The notes under the pieces: model-generated
Seen by the model: only the letters and a program-made list of their open reading frames with translations
Databases searched by the model: none
Told to the model about the DNA's origin: nothing
Assembly (NCBI GenBank): GCA_007570785.1
Contig: ML662476.1
Span: 62,001-126,000, forward strand
Direction of reading: 5' to 3'
Source: Antilocapra americana
Taxonomy: Eukaryota; Chordata; Mammalia; Artiodactyla; Antilocapridae
DNA: 64,000 nucleotides
In this document: positions 34,308 through 46,629 of the stretch, in pieces
Layout: each line of letters begins with the position of its first letter
Numbering within the stretch: the stretch's first letter is position 1
Program-made: the position numbers and the translations under genes

Positions 34308-35744
34308 ACAATGCAGGCCAAAAAGGATGAAAAGAAACATGATCTTGAACCTGTTGAGAGATGTTGTGAATCAAACCCAGCAGCAACCACTTCCAGAAAA
34401 CAAAAGAAATGCACTTTCCTCCAGTGAAAAATAGAAATTATCGTTTGTATTTGAATTCATTGTTTATTCAGAGCAGGAAGACTACTTAGATACTATTTAG
34501 TCAAACCCGCATGGATATTTGCCTGAGAATCACTAATGGCTATGACACATCTTTCAGCTCTGAATGTGTGTGTATAGCTGTATTTTTACTTTTGCAGCAT
34601 GTGCAGTATTAACTCTCAGAAGTTGTTTCATTTGAAATGTGCTATTAAAATATACTTAAGTTTTAGACCAGTTTTAAAAATTATTTTAACTGAAATATTT
34701 CTTTTCCCTGCAGACTTCTCTCCAATGTCAGCATAGAAATCAGCAGTAAAATTTCCGAAATTCATTTAGTTGCCATGTTTTTTATCTGTTCTGTTACCTA
34801 GGTGATCCCTGTATAAATCCAGCATAAGCAGAGTAACAAGCGTAGATTGAAGCAGTAATCCTTTCTCAGTTTTGCTCACACAGTTTTTTCCCCTAATTTT
34901 AAGGAGTCAGAAAGCATTGCACCCCCTGGACGAGGAGCAGCGGGGCTGGGAGACCCGCAGAGACCCTGCCCCTCACCCGCTGCCCACTTTCTGCCCCGCC
35001 CCACATGGGACCCCTGCCCGTGTTCAGCAACTGTTAATTTCTGGTGTTTTAGGCTTGCCCGACATGGTTATCTACATTGCTATAGCCTTCTGGGTGTCCT
35101 GTTCCTCCCAGTGTGGTTCCTGGTGCTTCCTGGTTCCCTGGAGTCACCGGCTTTGAACCTGAAGCAGTGAGCTTTAAGATGTGTGTTGTTGCATCCACGT
35201 CTCCCGCTGTGGTGCTTCGGGCGTCCCTCCAGTGGATCTATCCTGGACTGTGCCAGCTTCCAGTAGGGGCGCCTCCATTCTTAGGGCGTATTTTTAGGGT
35301 TACTCTTGTATCTATAAGCTTAAAGCTAAAGAAGATGTGGATACTGTAAGTATTGCCCAGCAGAGGCAGTTCTCTTCTCTGATTTCATTTGCTTCTCAAG
35401 ATCTGAACATCACAGGATACAGGCCACTCAAACTAGGATGTTCCAGGGGTCAAGTTCAAACAGATTTTTAAGTTCTGTTAACTTTCTCAAAAGCATTCCA
35501 TATTTACTTTATCCCATTTGGTTTATCCCTTTCTTATACAGGAGTCCTCCATCCAATGAAGTTTTTCTTGTCTTTTCTATTCTTTCTTTTTCTTTGTTTC
35601 CTTTTCTCTTCTTTTTCCATCTTTCCCAGTTCTTTTCTTTTCTTTTAGGAGAATAACCATGTAAATTTCTTTCCTTTTTCCCTCTTGTATTTCATTCTTA
35701 CTATTTAATGACATTCTTTCAGTTCTTCTTAAAGACTCCTGCCC
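34308..35744 (+). other. intron sequence, no recognised element
   Basis: About 1.4 kb. A GC-rich stretch (34900-35030) carries a frame reading HPLDEEQRGWETRRDPAP. I considered it as an exon but it lacks convincing splice sites and homology. Confidence 0.5.
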
Positions 35745-35872
35745 TGGTCTGAATGTTTGTGTTCCCCCTAGATTCACATGCAGAGATCCTTAATGTGATG
35801 GTGTTAGGGGGTGGGGCCTTTGGGATGTGCTGAAGTCATTATGGCAGAGCCTCCATGACGGGATTAGTGTCT
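35745..35872 (+). mobile_element. MaLR (MST/MLT-type) LTR, left part
   Basis: GGTCTGAATGTTTGTGTTCC, then GGTGTTAGGGGGTGGGGCCT and ATGACGGGATTAGTGTCT match the MaLR LTR layout. The end is the TSD copy of the L1 insertion (35860-35872). It continues at 36515. Confidence 0.82.
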
Positions 35873-36514
35873 TTTTTTTTTTTTATATATAGGAATACAG
35901 TTGGGCTTCCCTGGTGACTTAGAAGGTAAAGAATCTGCCTGTAATGCAGTTGACACAGGTTTGATCCTTGGGTTGGAAAGATCCCCTGAAGAAGGAAATG
36001 GCAACCCACTCCAGTATTTTTGCCTGGAGAATCCCAGAGACAGAGGAGCCTGGTGGGCTACAGTCCATGGAGTCGCAAAGAGTTTTATGTGACTGAGCAA
36101 CTCTTTCACTTTCACATAGTTGATTAAATATAACAGTGTTGTGTTAGTTTCAAGATAGCAAAGTGATTCAGTATACATATACATGGGTCTGTACTTTTCA
36201 AATTTTCTTCCCATTTAGGTTGTTGCATAATATTGAGCAGAATTCCCTGTGCCACGGAGTAGGTCCTTGTTAGTTATCCATTTTAAATATAGTAGTGTGT
36301 ACAGGTCAATTCCAAATTCCCTAATTATCCCTCCCCCCATACATCCCCCGTGATAACCGTAAGTTCATTCTCTAAGTCTGTGAGTCTGTTTCTGTTTTGT
36401 GAATAAGTTCATTTGTTTCATTTCATTTTAAATTTGACATATAAGGGATATTTCTCTTTCTCTGACTTATTTCACACAGAAGGACAATCTAGCTCCATCT
36501 ATGTTGCTGCAAAT
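35873..36514 (-). mobile_element. L1 3' end, - strand, inserted in MaLR LTR
   Basis: Antisense L1 3' end starting with a T-run (35872-35885). The 13-base TSD GGGATTAGTGTCT (35860-35872) / GGGATTAGTATCT (36515-36527) has one mismatch. It contains a Bov-tA at 35903-36114. Old 3'-UTR type. Confidence 0.85.
35903..36114 (+). mobile_element. Bov-tA SINE, + strand, inside the L1
   Basis: GGGCTTCCCTGGTGACTTAG head through GAGCAACTCTTTCACTTTCA. Flanking CAGTTG/TAGTTG is a weak TSD. It forms the third layer of the nest: LTR, L1, SINE. Confidence 0.92.
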
Positions 36515-36690
36515 GGGATTAGTATCTTAATGTGAGGACTCAGGCAGAAGGCACCAAGCAACACCTAGGAAGAAGAGGGCTATCACCAGAAAAGGAGCCC
36601 ACGCTGGCACCCTGATCTTGGACTTTTAGTCTCCAGAACTGAAAAACAGTCTTTGTTTCTAAGAGATATTTTGTAAGAACACCAAGATAA
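36515..36690 (+). mobile_element. MaLR LTR, right part
   Basis: Continuation: AATGTGAGGACTCAGGCAGA, AGGAAGAAGAGGGCTATCAC, CTGGCACCCTGATCTTGGAC and CCAGAACTGAAAAACAGTCT, the 3' half of an MST/MLT-like LTR. Confidence 0.82.
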
Positions 36691-36714
36691 CGACTGATTT
36701 CCTCTTCTAATTTA

Positions 36715-36900
36715 TTACTTTTTTATTGAGATATAATTGATATATAATATTATACGGATTTCTAGCATACAACATAATGGTGTACAGTATTTAAAGGTTA
36801 TATTCCATTTATAGTTATTATAAAGTACTGGCTATATCCCTTGTATTGAACAGTATATCCTTGTAGCTTATTTATTTTATACATGGATCCTCTTCATTTA
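36715..36900 (-). mobile_element. old L1 3'-end fragment
   Basis: TTTATTGAGATATAATTGAT, then AACATAATGGTGTACAGTA and TTGAACAGTATATCCTTGTA, antisense old-L1 3' motif. Strongly diverged. Confidence 0.65.
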
Positions 36901-37059
36901 GGTCAGAGTCTTGATGTATAACTAGGACTTCTATTTGTTTTTTCAGCTTCTCCTCTTTCTCTTACCCCACCCCTAGTTACTAGGGACACACAGATTAAAA
37001 GAAAGCCTCAATTCTCAACTGACTTGAACTGACTTAAGTAAAACATAGAAATAAATTAT

Positions 37060-37260
37060 TAGAGCTTAGTGGTTGAAGAGGCCACTAATCAGACTGTCCT
37101 GGATTTAAGCCCTGAATTTTCCACTTAACTAAGTAGACTTTACTGTGTAAATGGTTTAATTTCTCAAAGTTCGTTCCTTCCGTAAAATGAGGAGTAATAT
37201 AGTATTCTGAGTAAGAAGAAAGCATGAAAACAAGTAAAATATTTTGCACAATATGTAAAT
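37060..37260 (+). mobile_element. MIR SINE relic
   Basis: GACTGTCCTGGATTTAAGCC, TTTTCCACTTAACTAAGTAG and TTAATTTCTCAAAGTTCGTT followed by CGTAAAATGAGGAGTAATAT follow the MIR core order (cf. 'CCTGGATTCAAATCC ... TCTGTAAAATGGGG'). Confidence 0.7.
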
Positions 37261-37502
37261 ATTCGATATATGCAATTGTTGTATTTGGGGCCCCCATGGA
37301 GGCACGCACAGTAGGGGAAGCAAGGGGGAGAGTTGACTGAGTCTCCTTTTAGCTCAGGAGATAATACTTGGGGCAGGACCTGAGGGTTCCCGAGAAGTTG
37401 ACCGCAGAGACTGGCTGTAAAAGAAGTGTGTGGATGTTCCACATGGAGATGCAGGCTGACCATGACAGGTGGTTCTGGACTGTAGCTGGGGGACTGATGG
37501 GT

Positions 37503-37517
37503 AGAAAGGAGTCCAGA
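37503..37517. repeat. target-site duplication (left) of twin-primed L1
   Basis: AGAAAGGAGTCCAGA here and AGAAAGGATTCCAGA at 40363-40377, 14 of 15 bases identical. The pair brackets the composite L1 at 37518-40362 as a single insertion. Confidence 0.85.
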
Positions 37518-37564
37518 GGTTTTGGGTTGTTGTGTTTTCATTTTCATTCATTTCTATGCATATT

Positions 37565-38088
37565 TTTTTTTCAATTCTTTTTTTTTTATTGTTTTTGCCA
37601 TACATTGTCATGATATCACCATGGGTTTACATATGCTTCCCCTCCGGGTCCCCCCTCCCTCCTCCCTCCCCCCCGGGAAATCTCGCTGCACCAGTCCCGA
37701 GCATCAATCCTGGGCTGGCGAGTGATTAGACACATGACAATTAACATGCTTCAATGCCCTTCTCCCATATCATCCCACCCTTACCCTCATCCACAAAGTC
37801 CACAAGTCTATTCTATACATCTGAGTTCCTTTTGTTGTCTCCCATGTTGGGTTCTCATTACTGTCTTTCTAAATTCCATATATATGTGTTAATATACTGT
37901 ATTGTTGTTTTTGCTTCTGGCTTACTTCACTCTGGATAATGGGCTCCAGTTTCGTCCATCTGAGTAGAATTGCTTCAAATGAATTTTTTTTTAATGCTGA
38001 GTAATATTCCATTGTGTATATGTACCACTGCTTTCTTATCCATTCGTCAGTTGATGGGCATCTAGGTTGCTTCCATGTCCTGGCTATT
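37565..38088 (-). mobile_element. nested L1 3' tail (young 3'-UTR type), - strand
   Basis: T-rich start, GTCATGATATCACCATGGG 3'-UTR motif, and ORF2 C-terminal end up to CATGTCCTGGCTATT. Host L1 sequence reads continuously from 37564 (TTTCTATGCATATTTT) to 38089 (CTTCTGTGATTTGTT) if this is removed. 5'-truncated about 0.5 kb from the 3' end, like 51487-51996. Confidence 0.88.
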
Positions 38089-38376
38089 CTTCTGTGATTT
38101 GTTGGTTATTCAGCAGTGTGTTGTTGAGCCTCCATATGTTGGAATTTTTAAATGGTTTTCTCCTGTAATTGATATCTAATCTCACTGCATTGTGGTCAGA
38201 AAAGATGCTTGGAATGATTTCAATATTTTTGAATTTACCAAGGCTAGATTTATGGCCCAAGATGTGATCTGTTCTGGAGAAGGTTCCGTGTGCGCTTGAG
38301 AAAAAGGTGAAATTCATTGTTTTGGGGTGGAATGTCCTATAGATATCAGTTAGGTCTAACTGGTCTATTGTATCAT

Positions 38377-38829
38377 TTAAAGTTTGAGTTTCCTTGTTAA
38401 TTTTCTGTTAGTTGATCTATCCATTGGTGTGAGTGGAGTATTAAAGTCTTCCACTATTATTGTGTTATTGTTAATTTCCCCTTTCATACTTGTTAGCATT
38501 TGCCTTACGTATTGTGATGCTCCTATGTTGGGTGCATATATATTTATATTTGTTATTTCTTCTTCTTGGATTGATCCTTTGATCATTATGTAATGTCCAT
38601 CTTTATCTCTTTTCACAGCCTTTATTTTAAAGTCTACTCTATCTGATATGAGTATTGCCACTCCTGCTTTCTTTTGGTCTTTATTTGCATGGAATATCAT
38701 TTTCCAACCTTTAACTTTCAGTCTATATGTGTCCCTAGGTTTGAGATGGGTCTCTTGTAGACAACATATATAGGGGTCTTGTTTCTGTATCCAATCGGCC
38801 AATCTTTGCCTTTTGGTTGGGGCATTCAA
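38377..38829 (-). pseudogene. L1 ORF2 endonuclease fragment
   Basis: 150 codons of the L1 apurinic-endonuclease-like domain. The catalytic QET-type stretch ([11 protein letters not shown]) and GVAILISD are visible. The frame ends at codon changes (for example VEDFNTPLTPMDRS, where DFN is typical). Orphan fragment of the twin-primed L1. Confidence 0.88.
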
Positions 38830-38832
38830 CCC

Positions 38833-39951
<1,119 letters not shown>

Positions 39952-40362
39952 AGGTGAACGGAACTGGAGCCTATTATCCAGAGTGAAGTAAGCCAAAAGG
40001 AAAAACAAAAATACAGTATACTAACGCATATATATGGAATTTAGAAATATGGTAATGAGAACCCTGCATGCGAGACAGCAAAAGGAACGCAGATGTATAG
40101 AACAGTCTCGTGGACTCTGTGGAAGAGCGCAAGGGTGGGATGATATGGGAGAATGGCATTGAAACATGTTAATTATCATATGTGAAAACAATCACCAGCC
40201 CAGGTTTGATGCTCGGGGCTGGTGCACCGGGATGACCCAGGGAGAGGGAATTGGGAGCGAGGACGGAGGGGTGTTCTGGAGGGAGAACGTATGTATACCC
40301 ATGGCAGATTCATGTCAATGTATGGCAAAACCAACACAATAAATAAAGAAAATTTAAAAAAA
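39952..40362 (+). mobile_element. twin-primed L1: 3' end after internal deletion, + strand
   Basis: Jumps from the RT palm to ORF2's last codons (GGAACTGGAGCCTATTATCC), then 3' UTR and poly-A (40340-40362). The deletion border lacks GT/AG bases, so a template jump or later deletion is more likely than L1 splicing. TSD right copy at 40363. Confidence 0.88.
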
Positions 40363-40377
40363 AGAAAGGATTCCAGA

Positions 40378-40862
40378 TGTGTAAACAAGGACATTTGTGT
40401 CATCCTGGTGATGCTTTTAAATAATTTTGAGTAGGTAAGCCATGAACGGATTTGCATTTATTAAAAAAAAAATTATTCTGATGGCAGAATGGAGAATGGA
40501 TTGAAGGCATTTAAAATCAGTGCCTGGGTGGTTAGTAATAGTCCTGAACTGAAACAGGGGCCATGGGGAAGAAAGAGATAGATATGGGGAATTTTTAAGA
40601 TTCACAGTTCTCAGAACTTGAAAGTTTGGTTGGATGATTTCCTTGGTTTCTGACTCACATGTGTGGGTGGGTGGTGATTCTCTATGAAGTGTCAGAATAT
40701 GAAAGCAAGAACAGGTTTCACGCAGGATGATCTTTTTTTATTTTTTTAGACACTTAGCATTTGTGATTCTTTGGGACATGGTAGAATTGGGTAGTTCCTG
40801 GAGGACAGAGGAACTGGGATTACTAGCTTAGGTGGTGGGTTATATGCTAAAAAGGTGGGCAT
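40378..40862 (+). other. intron sequence, possibly old mammalian repeat
   Basis: AATTATTCTGATGGCAGAAT and GGATTGAAGGCATTTAAAAT have the flavour of an ancient mammal-wide repeat. Family not assigned. T-rich run at about 40733-40748. Confidence 0.35.
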
Positions 40863-40872
40863 ATCCATCTCA

Positions 40873-41166
40873 ATCCTAAAGGAAATCAACCCTGAATATT
40901 CATTGGAAGGACTGATGCTGAAGCTGAAACTCCAATACTTTGGTCACATGATGTGAAGAGCTGACTCTTCAAAAAGTCCCTGAGGCTGGGAAAGATTGAG
41001 GGCAGGAGGAAAAGTGGGGGGGGACAGAGGATGAGATGGTTGGATGGGCTCAATGGACATGAGTTTGAGCAAACCCCGGGAGATAGTAAAGGACAAGGAA
41101 GCCTGTCATGCAGCAGTCCATGGGACTGAAAATTGCCAGACACGACTGAGCAACTGAACAACAATA
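40873..41166 (+). mobile_element. BovB 3' fragment, + strand, perfect TSD
   Basis: 294 bases: CTGATGCTGAAGCTGAAACT, AATACTTTGGTCACATGATG, ATGGTTGGATGGGCTCAATG, with tail ACTGAACAACAATA. The TSD ATCCATCTCA is identical at 40863-40872 and 41167-41176. 5'-truncated. Confidence 0.95.
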
Positions 41167-41176
41167 ATCCATCTCA

Positions 41177-42609
41177 TAAATTAAGACAAAGTGGAGAGTT
41201 CAGTAAGGAGCATGTGTAGAGGGAGTTGAGGGAATGGCTCCATGGAGGCTTGTCTGGAGGATATTGTTTAAGATCTAGGGGGTGGAGCTGGCCTCCTGAT
41301 TCTGAAATCTAGTCCACGCAGTGATTAAAACTGAGGGGCTCAGGTGTCAGCTGAGATTGAATGCCCCTAGGCTGAAGAAGTACGTGCTAAGAAGCAGACA
41401 CAGGGCTGGGGGGTTGAGAGTGGAAGGCTCTGCTGGGGAAGCCAGCAGGAGTCTGCAGTGAGGTGGGTCGGTGATGACAGTGGCGGGTGATACGGGCTTC
41501 AGAGGGGGCGAGGAGTTTGCTCAAGGTGCGCTCGGAGCATTCTCTGTGTAACTGGGTGCCCCGGCTGTGCAGCCACATTGCGTGAGAGGAGTCAGGAGCA
41601 ATTGCCTTTCAGCTCAGGTGTTGCTCACTGAGTATCACACCCACCTCGTCGATCATGGTCGTGGGTCCTCAGCCCTGGCCCCTCACTGCAGCCCTGTAGT
41701 TCTCAGTTCAGTGCATGACTGGCAGTGCCCGAGGACATTGGCCACCACAGCGTGGGGAGGGGTGCAGCAGGCACCTAGTGGGTGGGGACAGGAGTGCTGC
41801 CCAGCGCTTCTCAGGGCCCCTCCCCCAGCAGAGTGTCCAGTACCAGTACCGGTGCCCACAGTTGAGAGACCCGGGATGTGCTTTGACTGTACCATTTTCT
41901 GACATAAAACTTCTCGGGGATTTTCCTGTCAGTGTGAAAACCAGATTCCTTGGACCTCCACGGCCTGCCTCCTGGTTCGGCACGCTCCTGCTCTCCACCC
42001 GTGACTGTCTCCCTTCACATTCCTCCGTGTCCCACCCTTCACAGGCAGATGTGCGTCTCTGTTCCTCTGACAGTCCCTGGGGCTGAGCGAGTGCTCCTGC
42101 CCCTGCTCCTGGACCGTTACTCCCGAGCTCTTTTTACTCTTTCAGAGTAAGGTGTCCCTCCTCAGACACCTTCCTTTGCCACCAGTGTCTGCGCTTGCTC
42201 TCTGAGGGCCCTGACCTGTGTCGTACTAGGCTGCTCACTTCGCATGCCCCGATGCACGTTGAACCTTCTGTGGATGTGCCTCCTGATGCTGCAGTGCTGT
42301 GTCCCTGAGCTGATGACGAATGCAGGACGCCTATGTCCCCTGAGTGGGCAGAGCAGACTGGAGTCCTAGACTGTGGGTTCTGGCCCATCTCCTCCACTGA
42401 CTGGAGAGGCTGGGACTGTTACCCAGGCTCACAGGTCAAGACTGCTCATGTCGGACGATGCTTGTCTGTCTTTGAGGGTTGTGGGCATGGACTCATGAAG
42501 CTGAGCCCATCATGCCCACGTGCTGTTGGGTTTGTGGCCACTTCATGGTGCCCGCATGCGTCTGGGAAGGTATCACATGTACGTTTTGGCACATCGCTAC
42601 TTACGTGTA
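41177..42609 (+). other. intron sequence, GC-rich, no recognised element
   Basis: About 1.4 kb. Frames are open on both strands because of GC content, but none has exon borders or a familiar domain. 41177-41560 may be an ancient mammal-wide repeat. Confidence 0.45.
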
Positions 42610-43140
42610 GTGTCAACCCAAGAAAGGAAGTAAACTGAGGCGAGCTCAAATGGCCAGAAACCGAGTTTATTGGGGAAGAGCAGAGAACTCAGGAAGTCAG
42701 TTGAGGATTAGGGGAGGTTCTGTTGATGGATAGAGAGTAAGAAGAGGGGGCATCCAGTCAGCTTCCAGGCGGTGAGTCCATTGGCCACCCTGTAAAGCAG
42801 GCGTTCAGGGAAGTCAGCCTCTCAGTGCCTCAGTCTACTTCCTGGGGGCGTGTGCAAGAGTCTCCATCCCCCACCCAGTTCCACTTCAGGGTGAGACTTC
42901 TGTGGTCACTTGCCCGTGCTCTGTTGTGTGTGTGTCCAGCTGTCTTTGTAGGTAGTGTGGCCTGAATGAGTGAAAGGGCTGCTCTCTAGAAGGACCTCTG
43001 CTTTACTCAGGATTCCTGAGGCAGAGGAACCCGAGGGCTGGAGGCTGTTGTCACTCTTCTCTCTCAAGGGCTGTACCATGTGGATATGCCTAGTTTTCCT
43101 GGCTGGAGTTCTTATAGGGTAAAATTTTTGAAGGGAACAG
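42610..43140 (-). mobile_element. possible ERV LTR, - strand
   Basis: The left border TGTCAACCC reads, on the - strand, as an LTR-like 3' end (GGGTTGACA). About 60 bases inside is AATAAACTCGGTTTCTGGCC, the form of a retroviral R/U5 junction. The far border is not clear, and neither a TATA box at the right distance nor a TSD is convincing. Confidence 0.35.
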
Positions 43141-43445
43141 TCAATAAATATTAACAGGAAGAAATCTGCTCACTATTCTTAGTTGTTTTCAGGGCCTTTT
43201 TTGGGGTCCAGTTTTCAGTTTTAGTTAAAAAATAGGTATTTCCTAAAAGATGTAATAAGTGGACATGTGTCAGGTTCTAACTTGGTTTCTTTCCTTGCTA
43301 GCTGTACTCTTGCATATTTCCTTAATTTATATTCCTTTTGTATTTTTTTTAATTGTGAAAATATAGGACATTTACAGGAGACTTGGAAAATACAGAACAA
43401 AGTTACATATAGTTCCAGTGTATATTACCATTATTCTTTTTAAGG
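43141..43445 (+). other. intron sequence, nothing recognised
   Basis: AT-rich, non-coding, with no named repeat. Confidence 0.5.
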
Positions 43446-43543
43446 GGACTTCCCTGTAGCTCAGATAGTAAAGAATCTGCCTGCAATGCAGGTAGACCCA
43501 GGTTTAATCCTGGGTTGGGAAGACCCTCTGGAGAAGGAATTTC
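43446..43543 (+). mobile_element. Bov-tA SINE 5' part, + strand
   Basis: GGACTTCCCTGTAGCTCAG head, AAAGAATCTGCCTGCAATGC, CCTGGGTTGGGAAGACCCTC. Lacks the body and tail, so it is 3'-truncated, which is unusual for a retrotransposed SINE. Confidence 0.88.
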
Positions 43544-43559
43544 TATTTAAGTAGATAAT

Positions 43560-44240
43560 TTAAGATTTTCAGTTGAGTTTCAATATCACATGCTCAAAAA
43601 TTAATAGAATGAATATATAGAGAAGTAGAAAGATACAATAGACCTGAAAAGCACTGTGAACCAATTCAACATAATTAATTTAAGATTTATACAATTTTCC
43701 AACAATAGTAGGATACAAATTCAAGTGCCCATAAACTATTAAGTAGGAGACACTGGAATATGTCTAGGGACATAGGGCCAGGTCCAGAAGCTTCATGGTC
43801 TAAAGGTATTGAAATCATACAGTCTTCTCTTACCACTGAGGAATTATGTTAGGGATCAATATAAAAAGATATTTGAAAATAACACGCCTTATTTTCAAGT
43901 GCACTGTGACTTTTACCAAGAAAGACCTTTGACTTAGCCACTGAAAGACTTGATAAAGTTAGAAGACTGAAAAAGCACAGAGGGTGATTGCAGAGAAGAG
44001 AGCATTTAAATGAGAAATTAATATCAAAATGAGAGATTAATATCAAAGACACTTTAAAAATCCCATGTGTTTGGAAATTAAATGTGCACTTTTAAATGAT
44101 GGGTGTATCTAAGAAGCCATAACAAGGAAATAGAAAATATTTGTAATAGAATAAAAGTGAAGAGTTTATCAGAATTTCTTACATGCAGCTGAAACTCCTC
44201 AATTCATTTAAATACAATGTCGAGGTGAATAAGGTATGAA
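43560..44240 (+). mobile_element. ancient L1 ORF2 fragment, + strand
   Basis: Phrases like GGAAATTAAATGTGCACTTT, AAGAAGCCATAACAAGGAAA and TAGAAAATATTTGTAATAG resemble + strand L1 ORF2 in the linker before RT. Strongly diverged, no frame. Confidence 0.5.
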
Positions 44241-44921
44241 AAAATAAAGAATATAGCATAAAATTATGTAAAATTTTAACAAAATCTGCACCTTGGTTAA
44301 TAATATTGTATCACGTTAATTTCCTTTTTTTTTACAACATGGTATTTCTTTATATTCTCAGAATTGAATTAGAAGTTTCAAACCTCATTAAATTTTTAAA
44401 AATCACTAAAAATAATAAACTTTCTTGATTTTAGCAGTAATACCATATGCCAACATATGTGGAACTATATAAAAGTTTTGACTGAATATAAATTAGAAAT
44501 CTAGCATCCTGTTCATACTAAGTCAAAGAAGTGGAATCAAAATGTCATAATTTTTTTAGCTAGGCAAAAATTTATGTTTTATGAAATATATATATTATAC
44601 ATACTATATATAAATGCATACAAAAGCTTTTCTGCTATGCTTGATAGTCTTAAGAAAGAAGAACAATAAGAAAAGTTTATGGAAAACATAAACTAGATGA
44701 AAAGAGATCACTGAATATGAAATAGAAAAAGTGAAACTAACTAGGTAAAGGTAAAAGATCATCATATAGCCCAGTTGTTTTTAAACATGGCTGCTCATTA
44801 GAAATATATCGGGAGCTCTGGAGAACAAAAGCAATTCCTGGGCATTTGTGTTTTTAAAAAAATTCCAAGATAATTCTGATATGCATCTGGATTTTAAGAA
44901 GTGATTACAAATTTTCCTATT
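44241..44921 (+). other. intron sequence, AT-rich, no recognised element
   Basis: High AT content, no frame, with AT dinucleotide-rich patches around 44580-44610. Confidence 0.5.
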
Positions 44922-44934
44922 AAATGGTAGTTTT

Positions 44935-46096
44935 CAGTTCAGTTCAATTCAGTCACTCAGTCGTGTCTGACTCTTTGCATCCCCATGGACTGCAGTACAC
45001 CAGGCCTCCCTGTTTATCACCAACTCCCAGAGTCCCCTCAAACCCATGTCCGTTGAGTCAGTGATGCCATTCAACCATCTTATCCTCTACTGTCCCCTTC
45101 TCCTCCCACTTCAATCTTTTGCAGCATCAGGGTGTTTTCAGATGAGTCAGTTATTTGCATCAAGTGGCCAAAGTATTGGAGTTTCAGCTTTAGCATCAGT
45201 CCTTCCAGTGAACATTCAGGACTGATATCCTTTAGGATGGACTGGTTGGAACTCGTTGCCTTCCAAGGATTCTCAAGAGTCTTCTCCAATACCACAGTTC
45301 AAAAGCATTAATTCTTCTGCACTCAGCTTTCTTTATGGTCCAATTCTCACATCCGTATATGACTACTGGAAAAGCCATAGCTTTGACTAGATGGATCTTT
45401 GTTGGCAAAGTAATGTCTCTGTTTCTTAATATGCTATCTAGGTTGGTCATAGCTTTTCTTCCAAGGAGCAGGCATCTTTTAATTTCATGCTGCAGTCACC
45501 ATCTGCAGTGATTTTGGATCCCCCCAAAATAAAATCTGTCACTATTTCCTTATCTATTTGCCATGACATGATGGAACCAGATGCCATGATTTTAATTTTC
45601 TGAATGTTGAGTTTTAAGCCAATTTTTTCAGTCTCCTCTTTCACTATCATCAAGAGGCTCTTTAGTTTTTCTTTACTTTCTGCCATAAGGGTGATGTCAT
45701 CTGCATATCTGAGGTTCTTGATATTTCTCCTGGCAATCTTGATTCCACCTTGTGCCTCATCCAGCCCAGCATTTCTCATGATGTACTCTGCATATAAGTT
45801 AAATAAGCAGAGTGACAATATACAACCTTGACATACTCCTTTTCGTGTTTGGAACCAGCCTGTTGTTTCATGTCCAGTTCTGACTGTTGCTTCTTGACCT
45901 TCATACAGATTTCTCAAAAGGCAGGTAAGCTGGTCTGATATTCCCATCTCTTGAAGAATTTTCCAGAGTTTGTTGTGTTCTACTCAGACAGAGGCTTTGG
46001 CATAGTCAATAAAGCAGAAGTAGATATTTTTCTGAAACTCTCTTGCTTTTTTGATGATCCAACAAATCATCCATTGGAACATCTATTGGATCATCA
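44935..46096 (-). mobile_element. BovB LINE, - strand, with micro-inverted 5' end, perfect TSD
   Basis: Frames 45447-45947 (166 codons: GVCQGCILSLCLFNLYAEYI, LRYADDITLMAESKEKLKSL with intact YADD), 45232-45450 and 45080-45295 cover RT palm to C-terminus. The 13-base TSD AAATGGTAGTTTT is identical at 44922-44934 and 46097-46109. At the 5' end, 46049-46062 (TTTTGATGATCCAA) recurs inverted at 46086-46099, its last bases overlapping the TSD. Non-functional: 5'-truncated and frameshifted. Confidence 0.94.
45447..45947 (-). pseudogene. BovB reverse-transcriptase fragment
   Basis: 166 codons starting MGISDQLTCLLRNLYEGQEA, with the catalytic YADD in LRYADDITLMAE and the KIGLKLNIQKIKIMASGSIM follow-on. 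It continues a little beyond the palm, then breaks before the C-terminal pieces. Confidence 0.9.
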
Positions 46097-46109
46097 AAAT
46101 GGTAGTTTT

Positions 46110-46299
46110 AGTGATACAGAATTCTATTATTTTTTGTTGACCAATCATGATACAAGGATATTAAGCAAATAATAGCTATATAATCACAATAGTAATAGAT
46201 GTTTATCAGTTTTCACAATCAATAGCCAGACCAAAAAAAAAAAGATAATTACAGTTGCAAGTCATGATGGAAACATGATTAATCTAACAAAATAAAATC
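46110..46299 (+). other. intron sequence between two BovB copies
   Basis: 190 bases, AT-rich, including an A-run at 46233-46244. Confidence 0.5.
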
Positions 46300-46590
46300 A
46301 GTTCTGTTCAGCCGCTCAGTCATGTCCAACTCTTTGCTACCCCATGAACTGCAGCACACCAGGCCTCCCTGTCTGTCACCAACTCACGGAGTCTATGCAC
46401 ATCCATGTCCATCAAGTCGATAATGCCATCCAGTCATCTCATCCTCTGTTGTCCCCTTCTCCTGCCCCCAATCCTTCCCAGCATTAGGGTCTTTTCCAAT
46501 GAGTCAGCTCTTCGCATGAGGTGGCCAAAGTATTGGAGTTTCAGCTTCAACATCAGTCTTTCCAGTGAACACCCAGGACTGATCTGCTCC
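46300..46590 (-). mobile_element. BovB 3' fragment, - strand
   Basis: Antisense BovB 3' end: TCCAACTCTTTGCTACCCCA, CATCTCATCCTCTGTTGTCC, GGTGGCCAAAGTATTGGAGT, ending near GGACTGATCTGCTCC. It abuts the older L1. Confidence 0.93.
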
Positions 46591-46629
46591 ATACAATTTG
46601 GGTGGTTAAGTAGAGTGATGCGGTAAGTT

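Larger units (their letters stand above)
37518..38832 (-). mobile_element. twin-primed L1: inverted 5' segment (ORF2 endonuclease), - strand
   Basis: The - strand holds ORF2 endonuclease (frame 38377-38829, with [20 protein letters not shown] and GVAILISDRVDFKIKAVKRD) and ends at about codon 265 equivalents (TTTQNLW). It is split by a later L1 tail at 37565-38088. The next ORF2 codons resume in + orientation at 38833, as expected for twin priming. Confidence 0.9.

Noticed and set aside
34872..35156. GC-rich + strand frame (HPLDEEQRGWETRRDPAP...) as an FMN2 exon
   Set aside because: It does not match formin-2 sequence that I know, and no suitable acceptor/donor pair frames it.
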